Notes under the pieces: model-generated
What the model saw: only the letters and a program-made list of their open reading frames with translations
What the model was told of the DNA's origin: nothing
Databases searched by the model: none
Position numbers and translations under genes: made by a program
Origin: Mactromeris polynyma
Lineage: Eukaryota; Mollusca; Bivalvia; Venerida; Mactridae
NCBI GenBank assembly: GCA_032209605.1
Contig: JASFXZ010000008.1
Location: forward strand, 682,001 to 746,000
Reading direction: 5' to 3'
DNA length: 64,000 bases
Shown: piece by piece, positions 60,080-64,000 of the stretch
Layout of the letters: each line of letters begins with the position of its first letter
Numbering within the stretch: the first letter of the stretch is position 1

Positions 60080-60700
60080 TCATACAATCCAAAAATTATA
60101 GTTTCCAATATATACATATGGGGAACATGACAGAATTTAATAATGTATGAGTCTTGTAAGAGGACAACTAGACAATGCTTCACACCAAGCTCTAGACCTT
60201 GTGGTTTGGGACAAGAAGATTTTCAAAGTTTACTTTTAAAATCTATTTTTAGCTCCTGTGACCTACTTATGCAACAGACCAGAACCATTCATATAACTTC
60301 GAAGGAGGACCACCTAAGGATCATTCCTGTGAAGTTTGGTCAAAATCCATAGAGTGGTTTAGGAGGAGATGATGTTTATAGTTTCCACTATATACATATA
60401 GGGAACAATCCCCGCCCCCTGGCAGCCATGTTTTTTGACGGAACTTAATAATTTATGCACTCTTGTAAGAGGACCACTAGACAATGCTACACACCAAATA
60501 TCAAAGCTCTAGACCTTAGGGTTTTGGACAAGAACAATTTCAAATTTTACACTTTTTTTGCTCCTGTGACCTAATTATGCAGCGGACCGAAATGACTTAT
60601 GCAACTTTGAAAGAGGCCTAACCAAGGATCATTCCTGTAAAATTTGGACAAAATCCATTTAGTGGTACATGTATAGGTAGAGTTGTTGTTTCAAGAAAAT
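60080..60700 (+). repeat. Interspersed repeat (shared with 41.6 kb)
   Basis: Two or more internal copies of AAGTTTGGTCAAAATCCAT, TAGTTTCCACTATATACATA, GGCAGCCATGTTTTTTGACG and GGTTTTGGACAAGAA. The end (GACGCACGATTCACAATGCA) is typical of mollusc interspersed repeats (recalled). Confidence 0.75.
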
Positions 60701-61615
60701 GTTGATGCACGACGCACGATTCACAATGCATGACAACGGACATCCAAGGATCCAAAAAGCTCACCATAAATAGTACAATTTGATAAGTGCATACAACAAG
60801 CAAGTATAACATAGACTAATTAAGACACAAAAAATCTGATAAACACAAAATTTTAAGCAAATTGTCATACAATTTTGAATATAAGATGATGTCCCAGTTT
60901 CCCGAAATAATACATTATGTGATAATTTGTGTGCAAACAAATCACTACATCTATAACAAGCAAGCAAACCCTCAATCCAACTTTCAGCAGCCCATGCCTA
61001 CACTCCTTACAGCACTTTGATTATATATCAGCATTTCAGGACCACTGCCCTTATCTTTAAAATGAGTTCATATGCAGATATCATAATACCTGTAGTAATG
61101 AACCATGCATGAATAAAAAAAGAAGATCTCTGTTACAATGACCCAAAACAAGTTTTAATATCAAACTTCAATACCTTTTCTAATCATGTGCATACAACAT
61201 ACATCAACCAAGCTCCCCACAGTGGTTATCTCTCTTATCAGTTAAATAACAACCAGTGTCATGACCAGGACATTCTTCCTGATACGGAAAGACTCTTCTA
61301 TTTATGGACTCATATCACTGAATGACCATTCCCTGCCTTCCAATTAATCTGTGTTAAGGGACCACTTTGTAGTACAAAGATTAATATTATCATAATCCAA
61401 AATGATTCTTTCTTATCAAGTAAAATTCATTCATATGTGCATGCAACATATAGACAGATCTGTAGTAAGACAAGACATTTAACAGTCTGTACCGAATATA
61501 CTTGCTGTCGCACAGTTATGTATGTCATTACGATCATCACAATCTCATTTTGGAAACATTTTTCTCAATACTTAATACATCCACACCAGCTATGACAACA
61601 AAAGTCAAGCATTAC
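60701..61615. other. Non-coding stretch
   Basis: Nothing recognised. Confidence 0.4.
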
Positions 61616-61737
61616 CACCAGGGCCTTCAGAGAGGGATGAATGACCCAACAGGATGGATAATAGGACTACGAACCAGAATGTTTTACGGACAACGAGTAA
61701 GACAACTACTGCATCATGGTCACTTGTCTGTGGGAAG
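61616..61737 (-). other. Possible exon with a membrane-like stretch
   Basis: 122 nt between acceptor GTCTTCCCACAG and donor GTAATGC, open in one phase (DHDAVVVLLVVRKTFWFVVL, then LSILLGHSSLSEGPG). The acceptor is the best of the isolated candidates. No homologue recognised; the opposite strand is also open here, so the coding strand is not certain. Confidence 0.35.
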
Positions 61738-63503
61738 ACATGTAAGAGTATTAAGTATTGTGAGTATATACATAATAAACTGTAACTAAACTGTACCAGG
61801 TATAAATAAACTGGCAATATAACAGCATTATCTTCGGTTTATACATTATTTCAAATTATTAATCACCTATATCACCTATCAGGGGTGTAGCTGGGCCATT
61901 TTTCAGACTTTCTATGGAGGGGTCCACTTTTGGTCATAATTGTTTTTTCAATTTTTAACTTTAATATCGCTGGCAATGCCCCTGCTTATCTCAACTAATA
62001 TTCTTTTGTAGCTAATATCATGTAGAGCACAGGACAGTATTTCAAACAAGCCATAAAAACTAGCTCAGGTGAGTCAAAATAATTTAAGTATCTAACTCTG
62101 CTAACTGAAAAATATGGAAAATTCTAACCATATTCACACAATTGACATAATCTGAATGACATGTTGACGTGTAACCTTTACTGCAACAGACTTTGGTCAA
62201 TGCACTCTGTCAGACAGTCCGCCTACAGAAATGGTCTTTACTCAATATACGGAATCACAAAACTACATGCATAAGCCTATACTTGCTGATTAGGAAACCA
62301 ATCTCAATATAAATATTTCATTATATAGCATATCTTATATAATTCCATTGAAAAATAACTCTTCTATTCATGTATGTTTCTACAGTTTGATGGAAGAAAG
62401 CAAGACAGAAAAATACCTATTCTCACCAAATATAATTCTCTCACAAAATTTCTGACATTTCTAAAATTCATCCAATCAGACTGAGGCTGTTTTGTCAAAG
62501 CATAGTGCAAATGTCTATTACTTGAAACACTTTCATTTTAATGCACTGGTATATACACAAAAGTTGAAATGAATTAAAGCACCTTGATATTGCTTTCTGT
62601 AAGTTACACTGTCTTCCATGCATTACCTACCACAGAAACCAGTCAATGCAACAACAAAACCACATCTATAAACTGACCAATTAATGGGACTAAATCACCT
62701 TCCCCGGACCATTCAACATGTTACTCAACCAACATCTCTCTTACACCACAAACACCAACCAAGGATACTAAAACTATCACTGAAAGTGAGTAATACCCCA
62801 GCAGACTGGAAGTGAGTAATACCCCAGCAGTACCTCTTTGTCAGAAAAAAGAGCTGTATATCAAGCTTATATACAGTCCTTGATAATTATGTGACACACT
62901 ACAACTCATCATGGAGATTGTCCATGTGAAGTTTCATGAAAATCCTCCAAAAGCTGTAGATGTAGTTCGCTCCACAAGTTTTTGTTAACAGACCAACCGA
63001 CCAACCAACAGAGTGACTCCTGTATACAAACTTTGTTTGCCAGGGGTATAATGAATGAAATGATGATAAATGAAAACTTCAAATGATGATAAAATAAATA
63101 AATGAATAAACAATATTGTAGTAGAGAATACAACTTACATTTTTATTGCTATTATACTCCAGTCAATCACTCTTTCCACTTCTAGATGATGATGATGATT
63201 TTGATGTTTTTTGTTAACTAATGATATTAACAGGTACAAACAATTATGCAGACAAATTTTAGAAAAATGAAGTGAATAGAGTCACTTATCTGTGTGATTC
63301 TGTTCTATTCTGTAATGTCTTTTCCATGTTCTGATGACTTCTACCATAATTACAGCTCCAATGGTGCAAGATTACTTCCATGGTACTGGATTCAATCACT
63401 GTCATCTATAAGGCAAGAAATTAACATCAATTTAACAGATTCTAGAATAAAAACAAACATACAAGTAGATGATATAAAACAGTCAACTCTAGTTATATTA
63501 TTA
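61738..63503. other. Non-coding stretch with a bivalve-type repeat
   Basis: About 62885-63050 holds TGAAGTTTCATGAAAATCCT and GACCAACCGACCAACCAAC, a recalled mollusc repeat signature. About 62640-62700 could hold one more minus-strand exon, but I could not support it. Confidence 0.45.
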
Positions 63504-63563
63504 GTTATACAGGTTGTTGACAGGTTATAATCCCCCATAAACCCTGTCAACAACCTGTATAAC
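63504..63563. repeat. Perfect hairpin with 21-bp arms
   Basis: Left arm 63504-63524 starts GTTATACAGGTTGTTGACAG. Right arm 63543-63563 is its exact reverse complement. The loop is 18 nt. Arm and loop size resemble a small-RNA precursor, but it may equally be a young MITE remnant. Confidence 0.8.
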
Positions 63564-64000
63564 GAATTTATAATACTGCAAATCCATGTTTTCATACAAA
63601 TTTAGTTAAACAAGCAATGTTGCGATGCCTAGCTCTCTAGATCTAATATTTAGATACTGTATGTGTATTTTTGCTGTTTTTGATTCAAAAATTTTTTTAG
63701 AGTGTTTTAGTTATGTATAATATAAGTAATTAAAACGTTTTCCTTTTAAAAGCTGGAATTACTTGCTGCAGATCAAATTTCTTTTATTTCACTCGCACAT
63801 ATATTGCCTGTATTGTATACCCCATAAGGTACCTCAATACACATGGTTAAGCGTGCGCTTGATTCTGAAATTCACATTTCAAGCGTCTGATCACATGGAC
63901 TTTATCAAGCTGAATTTAGCTCAAACCTTAAACAATCTATCGTTTTGAATATAAATACAAGAACGCATTTAATCTTTGCAATATTTATTGACTCCTGTAT
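63564..64000. other. Non-coding window end
   Basis: Nothing recognised in the last 437 bases. Confidence 0.4.

Overview
This is eukaryotic nuclear DNA. It is AT-rich, with long gene-poor stretches, GT-AG introns, one promoter with a TATA box, many DNA transposons (Tc1-like, mariner, PIF/Harbinger), tRNA-derived SINEs, LINE and Ty3/gypsy remnants, and large satellite arrays. The repeat families, with their TGACCTTGACC-type and CAAAATCCATTNAGTGG-type interspersed repeats, together with a class A orphan-type GPCR fragment, look most like a bivalve mollusc. The species assignment is inference.

Layout. 0-2.6 kb: gene-poor, with a strong foldback element at about 1.0-1.2 kb. 2.8-8.96 kb (minus strand): the one convincing host gene. 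Four exons join in consistent phase to give a 492-residue product with a signal peptide, a six-cysteine domain and a large C-terminal domain carrying HEYIH (HExxH); a TATA box lies just upstream of the start. 9-15 kb: a transposon cluster (small MITE, a broken Tc1-like copy, a broken Harbinger copy with an antisense accessory ORF, and a complete-ended but dead 1.48-kb Tc1-like element). 15.3-16 kb: a 22-bp tandem repeat and an 8-bp polypyrimidine microsatellite. 16.2-17.05 kb: LINE endonuclease remnant. 17.2-20.5 kb: a class A GPCR pseudogene (minus strand) split by a 2,234-bp Harbinger element with a TAA target duplication.

20.75-29.5 kb: a 34-bp tandem repeat runs directly into an 8.5-kb satellite of about 231-bp (and about 221-bp) monomers with higher-order periodicity and dense CCATTTT/AAAATGG motifs. 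29.5-58 kb: mostly non-coding, with a 37-bp minisatellite (34-35.9 kb), a duplicated segment (36.0-38.3 and 42.0-42.4 kb) holding possible minus-strand exons, a nearly intact mariner (39.6-41.0 kb), SINEs, small foldback elements, a 161-bp tandem repeat (52.3-53.5 kb) and a nested hairpin minisatellite with a four-times repeated unit (54.9-56.7 kb). 58.2-60 kb: a decayed Ty3/gypsy pol fragment interrupted by a 166-bp insertion flanked by 14-bp duplications. 60-64 kb: interspersed repeats, one possible exon and a perfect 21-bp-arm hairpin.

There are no operons. The window is mostly a record of transposon and satellite activity around one probable working gene (the secreted HExxH protein), one dead receptor gene and possible scattered exons of unknown transcripts. 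The short open frames inside the satellite are products of the repeat, not genes.
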